A stretch of DNA of 49,514 nucleotides, taken from positions 1 to 49,514 of IMG/VR virus record IMGVR_UViG_3300009155_000081; one strand, written 5' to 3'. A model generated the notes under the pieces. That model did no database searches. It was not told the origin of the DNA and was given only the letters and a program-made list of their open reading frames with translations. The DNA is from a virus. This document shows, in pieces, positions 7,463-14,147 of the stretch (within the stretch, counting starts at the first letter, position 1; every line of letters starts with the position of its first letter). Both the position numbers and the translations under genes were made by a program.

Positions 7463-8269
7463 ATGGCTCTCGGGTGGGGCGGCGACACGTGGGGTGACAA
7501 TGGTTGGGGCGGCGCAATTCCTACTACGGGTAATGTGGCTGTTTCAACTGTTGGTACGGCCACGCCTATTGTTTCTGTAGCGATTACGGGTGTAGACGCT
7601 TCGGGGGCAGTTGGTACAGTTGTTCAAAGTCAGTTAGTCGCAGTGGCTGGTAATTTAGTAAATGCGTCGGCTGGTACGGCTGGGGCCTCTGTTACGTTTG
7701 CTTTGACAGGTGTCAGTGCAACAAGTTTAGTTGGATTCGGCTGGGGCCAAGGGGCTTGGGGTGATAATCCGTGGGGCGGCTCTAGTCTAGGTTTTGCTGA
7801 GGAATACAGCGGTGCGGGCGTTAGCGCCACTGGCGCTGTAGGTAGTGTCACTGTTGCCGAGCGCTCCATTGCTATAACAGGTGTTAGCGCTTCTGGTGTA
7901 GCGGGCACAGTGGTTAGCGTAAATGCTATGGCGCTGACAGGCGCTGGGAGTGCAGGCGGTGTAGGTACGGTTGCGGTTACAAGTACTCTTGGTTTAACGG
8001 GCAACGAGGCTTTTGGTCAAGCGAGCCAAGTTATTGTGCCGGTGAATTCCAACCAAGCGTTGGCTTTTGTGGGGACTGTACTCAATGTAACAACCGTGGG
8101 ATTGACCGGTATATCTGCTTCGGGCGCTTTAGGGACTATGGGGTTGATTAGGACACATAGTTTGACAGGTAATTTGGCAAGAGGCAGTGCTGGGGATGTG
8201 GTAGCTGTTTACTGGAAATTAATTGATGACAACCAGTCAACAATTTGGCAAAATATAAACACTTCGTAA
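7463..8269 (+). CDS. repeat-rich virion protein with WG motifs
   Basis: 268 residues. Two tryptophan/glycine motifs (GWGGDTWGDNGWGG at 4-17; FGWGQGAWGDNPWGG near 93-107) each precede a run of 25-30-residue beta repeats of the type ITGVxASGAVGTV. The C-terminus YWKLIDDNQSTIWQNINTS is a short conserved cap that I have seen on phage structural proteins. Likely a fibrous tail component. Confidence 0.6.
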   Translation: MALGWGGDTWGDNGWGGAIPTTGNVAVSTVGTATPIVSVAITGVDASGAVGTVVQSQLVAVAGNLVNASAGTAGASVTFALTGVSATSLVGFGWGQGAWGDNPWGGSSLGFAEEYSGAGVSATGAVGSVTVAERSIAITGVSASGVAGTVVSVNAMALTGAGSAGGVGTVAVTSTLGLTGNEAFGQASQVIVPVNSNQALAFVGTVLNVTTVGLTGISASGALGTMGLIRTHSLTGNLARGSAGDVVAVYWKLIDDNQSTIWQNINTS

Positions 8270-8278
8270 GGAACGGAC

Positions 8279-9271
8279 ATGGCAGCAACAACAACTCTTT
8301 TGAGCTTGGTCACCCCCACACAGGGTACGCTCTCTGGTACGTGGGGCGACACAGTCAACTACGGTATTACTGATTACCTTGACATTGCCATTGCGGGCAC
8401 ATTGTCCTTTGCGGGGGACGGCGCTATCACACTGGCAAACACCACAGGCAGCGCGTCAGGAAACGCGATAACTACTACAACAGCCCAGTACATGGTGATC
8501 CGTATCACCGGCACACAAACTGTTACCAAGGTTATTACAGGCCCAAGCTACAGCAAGCTGTACATGGTGGATCACGCAGGCGCTACCAGCGCGGTAACAT
8601 TCAAAGCCTCCGGTCAAACAGGTGTCTCTGTCGCTGTAGGTGAGAAGTGTTTTGTGTATTACAACGGCACTGACTATGTAAAAGTTGCTACTAGCACAGG
8701 TACAGGATCAGTGACAAGTGCAAGCGTAGTGTCCGCCAACGGCTTTGCAGGCACAGTAGCAACCGCTACAACAACACCAGCCATCACCCTTACAACATCT
8801 ATTACGGGTGTTTTAAAAGGTAACGGCACGGCAATTTCTGCTGCTACTGCTGGTACTGACTATATAGCTCCATCGGGAGCTTTAGGTACACCATCAAGCG
8901 GCACACTGTCTTCTTGTACGGTTGATGGCACAGATGCTGTTGGTTTTAGAAATATTCCTGTTAACAGCCAAAGTGCGGCATATACAGCAGTATTAGCAGA
9001 TTCGGGGAAAGTAATTTTTCACCCGTCAACTGATGCTAATGCTCGAACATTTACGATTCCGGCAAATAGTTCCGTAGCTTATCCAGTTGGCACTGCAATT
9101 ACATTCATAAACATGACAAGCCAAGTGGTAACTATCGCAATTACTACCGATACAATGTATTTAAGCAGTGCTGGTACAACTGGCTCACGTAGTCTTGCTC
9201 AATATGGCTCAGCTACAGCAATTAAAATGACTACAACAACTTGGTTAATTTCAGGGAGTGGACTGACATGA
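8279..9271 (+). CDS. tail fibre-like protein
   Basis: 330 residues, AAGGAA ribosome site. The start TLLSLVTPTQGTLSGTWGDT followed by VNYGITDYLDIAIAG is typical of phage tail fibre N-terminal regions. The body is Thr/Ser/Gly-rich with collagen-free beta repeats, including SVTSASVVSANGFAGTVATA, a recognisable fibre segment. It overlaps the next gene by four bases (ATGA). A receptor-binding or shaft role is inferred. Confidence 0.65.
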   Translation: MAATTTLLSLVTPTQGTLSGTWGDTVNYGITDYLDIAIAGTLSFAGDGAITLANTTGSASGNAITTTTAQYMVIRITGTQTVTKVITGPSYSKLYMVDHAGATSAVTFKASGQTGVSVAVGEKCFVYYNGTDYVKVATSTGTGSVTSASVVSANGFAGTVATATTTPAITLTTSITGVLKGNGTAISAATAGTDYIAPSGALGTPSSGTLSSCTVDGTDAVGFRNIPVNSQSAAYTAVLADSGKVIFHPSTDANARTFTIPANSSVAYPVGTAITFINMTSQVVTIAITTDTMYLSSAGTTGSRSLAQYGSATAIKMTTTTWLISGSGLT

Positions 9272-10809
9272 GTGGAGCACTACAAGCTGTTTTTCAAAAC
9301 CAAAGAAGTTTTGGTGCGCCTCCTTTAGATAGTATTTTTGGAGGGCCGGGCACCTTCACTTGGGTTGCTCCAACAGGTGTAACTTCAATTTCCGTTGTGG
9401 CTATTGGCGGTGGCGGGGGCGGTGGCGCATCCGTTACGGCGGCTGGTGGCGGAGGTTTAGGTTATAAAAACAACATTACGGTAGTTCCCGGATGTTCCTA
9501 TACAGTTTTTGTTGGGCCGGGCGGTAATCCACAACAAGGCGGTTCAGCTAGTTATTTCAACGCCAATACCTCTGACAACGTAAATCCTGTGGGGCGCGGC
9601 GGTGTTTCCGGGGGCTCAGCAACCGGAGGCGTGTATTACGGTGATGGTGGTGGTAACGGCGGTCAAGGTGGTATTTACCAAGGTTGTAGTCCTCAAGGTG
9701 CTGGTGGTGGTGGCGCTGGTGGATACTCGGGTACAGGCGGTGCAGGTGGTAACGACACATCTTCTTCTGGCTCTGCGGGTTCTGGAGGCGGCGGCGGCGG
9801 CGGAAACTTTGCCTATGGCTCAGGTGGCGGAACAGGTCTGTTTGGTCAAGGCTCAAATGGCACTGCTGGCGGCGGTGGTGGTAGTGGCGGCGCTGCTGGC
9901 GGTACTGGAAGCGGGAGTAATGGCGGTGTGTTTGGCGGCGGAGCAGCAGGCAATAGCCCGGGAACGCCCGGTTCAGGCGGCTCTGGCGCGGTGCGTATTG
10001 TAGCTCCGGGTACTACGCGTCAATTCCCATCTACTTGTGTAAGTACATCTGCCGCTAAAGGATCTTTCCTCTTTGGCGCTCCGGGTACTTATTCTTGGCT
10101 CGCACCCGCTGGTGTTACTTCAGTCTCAGTTGTAGCTGTTGGAGCCGGTGGTGGCTCAGCAGGGGGAGGGTCAGGCGGTGGCGGCGGGTTAGGTTACAAA
10201 AATAATATTACTGTGATCCCCGCAAATTCTTATACCGTCATTGTTGGCGCTGGACTTCTCTCCAATCAAGGTAACGGCGGGTCCTCTAGTTTCTGTACAG
10301 TCTGTGTTGTTCGTGGAGGCGGTGGCACGGGCGCTACCAGCGGCGCAGCTGGCGGTGCTGGCGGTACATATACTGGTGACGGTGGCGGTAACGGTGGGGC
10401 TGGCTCAAAAGCACAGTGTACTTATGGCTCTGGCGGCGGTGCTGGTGGGTACTCAGGTACTGGGGGCGCTGGCGCATTTAACGGCTCTCCATATAGCGGC
10501 GGCGGCGTACTTGGTTTAGCGGGTTCTGGCGGCGGTGGAGGCGGCGGTTCTTCAGGCACCGTCTGCTATTTTGATGGTGGCGGCGGCGGCGGTGTTGGTC
10601 TGTTTGGCCAAGGAGCTAACGGCGCTGCTCGTGGCGGTGGTGGTTCTGGCGGTGCAAACGGACGTGCTTGTAATGGCGCGGGCGGTAATTTTGGTGGTGG
10701 CGCTGGCGGTTATGGCGGAGCTAATAGGTCAAGCGGTAGTGGAGCAGTTCGTATTATCTGGCCCGGAAATGCCCGTAGTTTCCCATCAACGTGCGCAGGC
10801 ACACCTTAA
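9268..10809 (+). CDS. glycine-rich tail fibre/adhesin-like protein with duplicated domain
   Basis: Start set at ATG 9268 (ATGA overlap); an upstream TTG at 9241 is inside the previous gene. 513 residues, exceptionally glycine-rich. It consists of two similar halves: each begins PGTF/YxWxAPxGVTSxSVVAxG, then GGGLGYKNNITV, a Gly-rich core with YSGTGGAG and FGQG motifs, and ends SGAVRIxxPGxxRxFPSTC. The long GGG-spaced core resembles polyglycine-sandwich adhesins such as the tail-tip protein of phage S16; this is an analogy, not a proven homology. It probably mediates host recognition. Confidence 0.7.
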   Translation: MSGALQAVFQNQRSFGAPPLDSIFGGPGTFTWVAPTGVTSISVVAIGGGGGGGASVTAAGGGGLGYKNNITVVPGCSYTVFVGPGGNPQQGGSASYFNANTSDNVNPVGRGGVSGGSATGGVYYGDGGGNGGQGGIYQGCSPQGAGGGGAGGYSGTGGAGGNDTSSSGSAGSGGGGGGGNFAYGSGGGTGLFGQGSNGTAGGGGGSGGAAGGTGSGSNGGVFGGGAAGNSPGTPGSGGSGAVRIVAPGTTRQFPSTCVSTSAAKGSFLFGAPGTYSWLAPAGVTSVSVVAVGAGGGSAGGGSGGGGGLGYKNNITVIPANSYTVIVGAGLLSNQGNGGSSSFCTVCVVRGGGGTGATSGAAGGAGGTYTGDGGGNGGAGSKAQCTYGSGGGAGGYSGTGGAGAFNGSPYSGGGVLGLAGSGGGGGGGSSGTVCYFDGGGGGGVGLFGQGANGAARGGGGSGGANGRACNGAGGNFGGGAGGYGGANRSSGSGAVRIIWPGNARSFPSTCAGTP

Positions 10810-10824
10810 TTTTTAGGAGAGATT

Positions 10825-11313
10825 ATGAATTTGTATATTGAAACAGAAAACGGCGTAACAAAAAATCACCCTGCGTTTGAGGACAACCTCATTCAAGCAT
10901 TTGGCGTAATCCCAGCACGTTGGGAGCCATTTACTCGTGTTGATCGCCCTACGCCCAACGTTTACCAAACAATGGACTCCGATGAACCTGTATATACAAA
11001 AGTAAATGGCGTGTGGACTGACGTATGGTCGGTGCGTGAAATGACTACGGAGGAGAAAACAGCTAAACAGCAAGCAACTCGCGATGCATTTAATACTCGC
11101 CCACAAGCTGAAAATTGGTCAGCTTGGACGCTAGATGAGGCTACTTGCACAATGGTTCCGCCAATCCCCCGCCCCGCCGTAGACGAGGCAAAAATTGCCG
11201 CCGGTATCATGACCGTCTGGTGCGGCGCGGATGCAAATTGGAAAGACACGCCAGCGCGTCCAGAAGGTGAATACAAGTTTGACTTTATCGCATGGGCTTG
11301 GATAGCCGCATGA
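10825..11313 (+). CDS. tail fibre assembly/accessory-like protein
   Basis: 162 residues with an AGGAGA ribosome site. MNLYIETENGVTKNHPAFED, then a tryptophan-rich C-terminal half with CTMVPPIPRP and ANWKDTPARP. The sequence looks like short fibre-assembly or fibre-tip proteins that follow fibre genes in phages. There is a four-base overlap with the oxygenase gene. Function inferred from position and pattern. Confidence 0.5.
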   Translation: MNLYIETENGVTKNHPAFEDNLIQAFGVIPARWEPFTRVDRPTPNVYQTMDSDEPVYTKVNGVWTDVWSVREMTTEEKTAKQQATRDAFNTRPQAENWSAWTLDEATCTMVPPIPRPAVDEAKIAAGIMTVWCGADANWKDTPARPEGEYKFDFIAWAWIAA

Positions 11314-12023
11314 GCAAAGTAACAAAAAAGCCAAAACAAAAAGTATGCAAAGCCGCTGAGTCAGTAGCCGAAGTTGTACTTCAAACGCAACTTCAAGTTG
11401 CACACCACTTTCCATGCCCAATCTATTTAATTGAACGCCCTGACTTTTTAGAAGCGGTTAAAACTGTCTCTGAAGAGGGTTTGGCTGAAGCCCGTAAGAC
11501 GCAATCGCTTAACGAGATCTACCCCCTCTACATGACGGGCAATTATTTTGGCGACCCACGCATGGCTAAGTTTTCCGAGTTTGTAGGCGCAACTGCTTGG
11601 AACATCTTAAATGAGCAGGGCTATGACATGCAAGACAAGGCCGTGCAGTTTACAGAAATGTGGACACAAGAGCATCACAAACATTCTGCAATGGACGCTC
11701 ACGTTCATGGCTTTGGTTCACAGATCGTGGGCTTCTACTTCCTTGAAACCCCAGAAGACGGCTCTCGCGTAGTGTTTCACGACCCTCGCGCAGCCAAGGT
11801 GCAGATTGATTTACCTGAGCAAGACATGGGTATGGCGACCCCTGCCAGCAAGATGATTAACTTTACACCCAAGCCCGGCATGATGATCTTTGCCAATTCA
11901 TGGTTGTCTCATTCATTTACACGCCATGCAGCGGATAAGCCAATCAAGTTTGTACACTTTAACTTGACCGTGATTCACCAGCCACAAACTTGCGCGGTTC
12001 CGCCAGCGGCTGAGATTGTATGA
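11310..12023 (+). CDS. 2OG-Fe(II) oxygenase-like protein
   Basis: The ATG at 11310 is chosen because it overlaps the previous stop (ATGA); an in-frame ATG at 11292 lacks a ribosome site. 237 residues. DAHVHGFGSQIVGFYFLE (His131/His133), VVFHDPR, then PGMMIFANSWLSHSF (His201) and KFVHFNLT resemble the TIGR02466-type phage 2OG-Fe(II) oxygenases, which use 2-oxoglutarate and O2 to hydroxylate a substrate. The acid ligand is not obvious, so metal binding should be checked. Substrate unknown; position after the fibres suggests modification of a virion protein. Confidence 0.7.
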   Translation: MSKVTKKPKQKVCKAAESVAEVVLQTQLQVAHHFPCPIYLIERPDFLEAVKTVSEEGLAEARKTQSLNEIYPLYMTGNYFGDPRMAKFSEFVGATAWNILNEQGYDMQDKAVQFTEMWTQEHHKHSAMDAHVHGFGSQIVGFYFLETPEDGSRVVFHDPRAAKVQIDLPEQDMGMATPASKMINFTPKPGMMIFANSWLSHSFTRHAADKPIKFVHFNLTVIHQPQTCAVPPAAEIV

Positions 12024-12268
12024 ACACATACCAGATTCGGTTCAACAAATCGAGAGGCCAAGCAGGGCGCGGTTCAATGGATCACGTCTGGCGCGTTTTT
12101 GAAAACGGCAAAGAGTTTCTGTTTAAGAACATTGACATTACGACCCCGATCAAAAGCGAGAAAGACGCTAACGGCGTGGACTACAACATTGTGTGTCAAG
12201 GTTTCTTGTCTATTGACCGGGAGACTTCAACTGCTTGTATTACTGCGGATGTAATGGCAGAAGTCTAA
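12020..12268 (+). CDS. small protein following the oxygenase
   Basis: 82 residues, ATGA overlap with the oxygenase. MNTYQIRFNKSRGQAGRGSM, then HVWRVFENGKEFLFKNIDI and NIVCQGFLSIDRETSTACI suggest a compact beta domain. I have seen similar proteins in marine cyanophages without assigned function. Translational coupling to the oxygenase suggests a shared job. Confidence 0.6.
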   Translation: MNTYQIRFNKSRGQAGRGSMDHVWRVFENGKEFLFKNIDITTPIKSEKDANGVDYNIVCQGFLSIDRETSTACITADVMAEV

Positions 12269-12269
12269 T

Positions 12270-12938
12270 GTGGACCCTCTCAGCATCCTCTTTGCAGCTA
12301 ACGCTTGCGTTGCCGCCATTAAGCAGGGGTGCAAACTCTACAAAGACGCTAAAACGTCTTTCATGGAGATCAAGAAGACTGTTGATGAGGTGGCTTCAGA
12401 TGTCAAGGCAGTCAGAGGATTCTGGGCAAAGCTCTTCGGAACAGCGCCCGCCTCAAGCCCCAAGCCTGTGGCGAAAAAGAAGGAAGCCTACGTTGCCGTT
12501 GACGAAACCCAAGTCATGGCGGATATCGTTACTCAGCTTTCAGCGTTCTTTAAGCTACAAGAGCAGCTTGCCGAGCACATAAGGGAAGAGGAAGAGAAGA
12601 GTAAAACTGTCTACGACCCCGACGCTAACCTGATGGAAGCCGCCCTGAAGCGGGTAATGGCTCAAGACCAGATGGCACTGTTGGAGACGGAGATCAGAGA
12701 GGCAATGGTGTATGGCGCACCTAAAGAAATGGGGGCTTTGTACTCAAAAGTGTTTGATATGCGGGATGTCATCAAGATAGAGCAGGACAGGGCAAGGAAG
12801 AAACGGGATGATGAGTCATGGCAACGCAAAGAGGAGGAGCGGCTCCTAAAAGAAAGGCAGGCATACCTGCTGGCGACTATCCTATTCCTCCTGTATATGT
12901 GGTTGCTCCTCGGCCTCTTGTACAGGATTGGGAGATAG
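12270..12938 (+). CDS. coiled-coil protein with C-terminal membrane segment
   Basis: 222 residues from GTG at 12270, two bases after the previous stop. N-terminus LSILFAANACVAAIKQGCKL; the middle is charged coiled coil (KLQEQLAEHIREEEEKSK, RKKRDDESWQRKEEER); the C-terminus YLLATILFLLYMWLLLGLLY is a transmembrane helix. Its last 121 bases overlap a second gene in another frame. Resembles conserved aquatic phage proteins of unknown function; a spanin-like or membrane-anchored lysis role is possible. Confidence 0.6.
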   Translation: MDPLSILFAANACVAAIKQGCKLYKDAKTSFMEIKKTVDEVASDVKAVRGFWAKLFGTAPASSPKPVAKKKEAYVAVDETQVMADIVTQLSAFFKLQEQLAEHIREEEEKSKTVYDPDANLMEAALKRVMAQDQMALLETEIREAMVYGAPKEMGALYSKVFDMRDVIKIEQDRARKKRDDESWQRKEEERLLKERQAYLLATILFLLYMWLLLGLLYRIGR

Positions 12939-13105
12939 TTGTGGGCTGGATTGCCGCTTGTTTGCTTGTAGTCATGCTGCTTCCGCTCCTTGGGATGTTG
13001 TACTTGGATGTGCTGGAAACAAAGCACGAGGCCAAACAGCAGATTGAAAAGATGGAGAAGCTCAGGCGGCAAGTTGAGCAAAAGGAACGTGAGGATAAGA
13101 AATGA
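12818..13105 (+). CDS. TM plus coiled-coil protein, possible spanin-type
   Basis: 95 residues from ATG 12818. A polar, proline-rich N-terminus (AGDYPIPPVYVVAPRP) is followed by a strong transmembrane helix (IVVGWIAACLLVVMLLPLLG) and a charged coiled coil to the end (HEAKQQIEKMEKLRRQVEQK). A single TM with a coiled coil next to a holin and an endolysin recalls Rz-type inner-membrane spanins, although spanins usually have the TM at the extreme N-terminus. Overlaps the previous gene by 121 bases and the next by four. Confidence 0.6.
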   Translation: MATQRGGAAPKRKAGIPAGDYPIPPVYVVAPRPLVQDWEIVVGWIAACLLVVMLLPLLGMLYLDVLETKHEAKQQIEKMEKLRRQVEQKEREDKK

Positions 13106-13326
13106 TGATTTATATCCCCGTGCTGTATATTTGCATTGGACTGGATTGTGCATTTTTTCAGTCAGAGATTTACACGCTAAACGAGCAAAAGTGCGAGCAA
13201 GAAATTGCACAACAGAAAAGTGAACTTATTAAGCAAGGCAGAACGGTTGAAGCAATTTGTGTAGATGTAAAAATTAACTTGGAGAAAAAATCAGATGTTA
13301 CCTATCGTAGCCTCCCTCCTCGGTAG
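13102..13326 (+). CDS. small protein with N-terminal hydrophobic segment in the lysis cassette
   Basis: 74 residues, ATGA overlap with the previous gene and 32-base overlap with the holin. The N-terminus MMIYIPVLYICIGLDCAFFQ is hydrophobic and could be a signal or anchor; the remainder is charged with three further cysteines counting C14-like positions. No lipobox of the standard form is clear, so a role as outer-membrane spanin partner is only speculative. Confidence 0.5.
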   Translation: MMIYIPVLYICIGLDCAFFQSEIYTLNEQKCEQEIAQQKSELIKQGRTVEAICVDVKINLEKKSDVTYRSLPPR

Positions 13327-13807
13327 CCTAGCCCAAAACGGGCTTACGCTGCTATCTAGCGCAATCCAAGCCAAGGGCAAGGAAGTGGTAGAGAACACAC
13401 TTGGCGTAAAGATTCCCGACAACCCAACCGCAGAAGACGTCAGCAACCTGCGCCAGCTTCAGTTTGAGCATGAAGAAAAGCTCCTTGAACTGGGTATTGA
13501 GAAAGCCAAGCTGGAGTTAGCTGAGCTAGAAATGTTTGCCAAAGCCGCACAGAACGAGGACGACAACGTCACAGATCGCTGGAAGTCTGACATGAACAGC
13601 GATTCTTGGCTGTCCAAGAACATTCGCCCCATGAGCCTAATTGCCATTTTTCTAGGCTACTTCTTGTTTGCGATGATGTCTGCCTATGGGTACAACGCCA
13701 ACGAGTCCTATGTCACCTTGCTGGGTAACTGGGGGATGCTGATAATGGGTGCATACTTTGGCGGCAGAACCATTGAGAAACTAGCAGACATGAAAGGCAA
13801 AAAATGA
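13295..13807 (+). CDS. holin, GTA-type 3TM family-like
   Basis: 170 residues. The N-terminal region (MLPIVASLLGSLAQNGLTLL ... ENTLGVKIPDNPTAED) and the charged coiled middle precede DRWKSDMNSDSWLSKNIRPM, then hydrophobic segments LIAIFLGYFLFAMMSAYGY and LLGNWGMLIMGAYFGGRTIE. This is the layout of the PF11351 holin family named for gene-transfer-agent release. It forms membrane lesions that let endolysin reach the cell wall. The next start (13804) overlaps its stop (ATGA). Confidence 0.75.
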   Translation: MLPIVASLLGSLAQNGLTLLSSAIQAKGKEVVENTLGVKIPDNPTAEDVSNLRQLQFEHEEKLLELGIEKAKLELAELEMFAKAAQNEDDNVTDRWKSDMNSDSWLSKNIRPMSLIAIFLGYFLFAMMSAYGYNANESYVTLLGNWGMLIMGAYFGGRTIEKLADMKGKK

Positions 13808-14145
13808 GTTTAAGCACCGAACAAGCTGCGTTTTTGCTGGACATGTGTAAACTAATCCAGTACGCTACAGACCAAGGATTCGTGGTGACTGGCGGGGAAC
13901 TGGCTCGTACGCCCGAACAGCAAGCCATTTATTTTAAGACGGGGCGTTCCAAGACTATGAATTCCATCCATCTGAAGCGCTGTGCCATAGATTTGAATTT
14001 TTTCAAGGATGGAAAAATTATTTGGGACAAGGCAATCCTTGCCCCTTTAGGTGCGTATTGGGAGTCCCTGTATCACAAGAACCGTTGGGGTGGCAACTTC
14101 AAGTCTTTGGTAGATTGTCCCCACTTTGAACGCAACGTTGGTTAA
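13804..14145 (+). CDS. endolysin, M15-type L-alanyl-D-glutamate endopeptidase-like
   Basis: 113 residues. Catalytic zinc pattern visible: SIHLKRCAIDLNFF (His56, Asp63) and DCPHFE (His107), with GELARTPEQQAIYFKTGRSK before it. This is the compact VanY/peptidase M15 fold used by many phage endolysins to cut peptidoglycan cross-peptides. No signal peptide, so it depends on the holin just upstream. The length is normal for the single-domain family. Confidence 0.85.
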   Translation: MSLSTEQAAFLLDMCKLIQYATDQGFVVTGGELARTPEQQAIYFKTGRSKTMNSIHLKRCAIDLNFFKDGKIIWDKAILAPLGAYWESLYHKNRWGGNFKSLVDCPHFERNVG

Positions 14146-14147
14146 AA

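Noticed and set aside
9268-10809. Diversity-generating retroelement target
   Set aside because: No reverse transcriptase or template repeat is visible; the two halves are similar along their whole length rather than at a short variable end.
9557-10816. Several long frames on both strands within the glycine-rich fibre gene
   Set aside because: GGN-rich DNA removes stops in all frames; only the 9268-10809 frame has a start and conserved repeat structure.
12235-12582. 115-residue plus-strand frame starting just before the coiled-coil gene
   Set aside because: Overlaps the better-supported GTG-started gene; composition (Arg/Ser/Leu-rich) is typical of an out-of-frame shadow.
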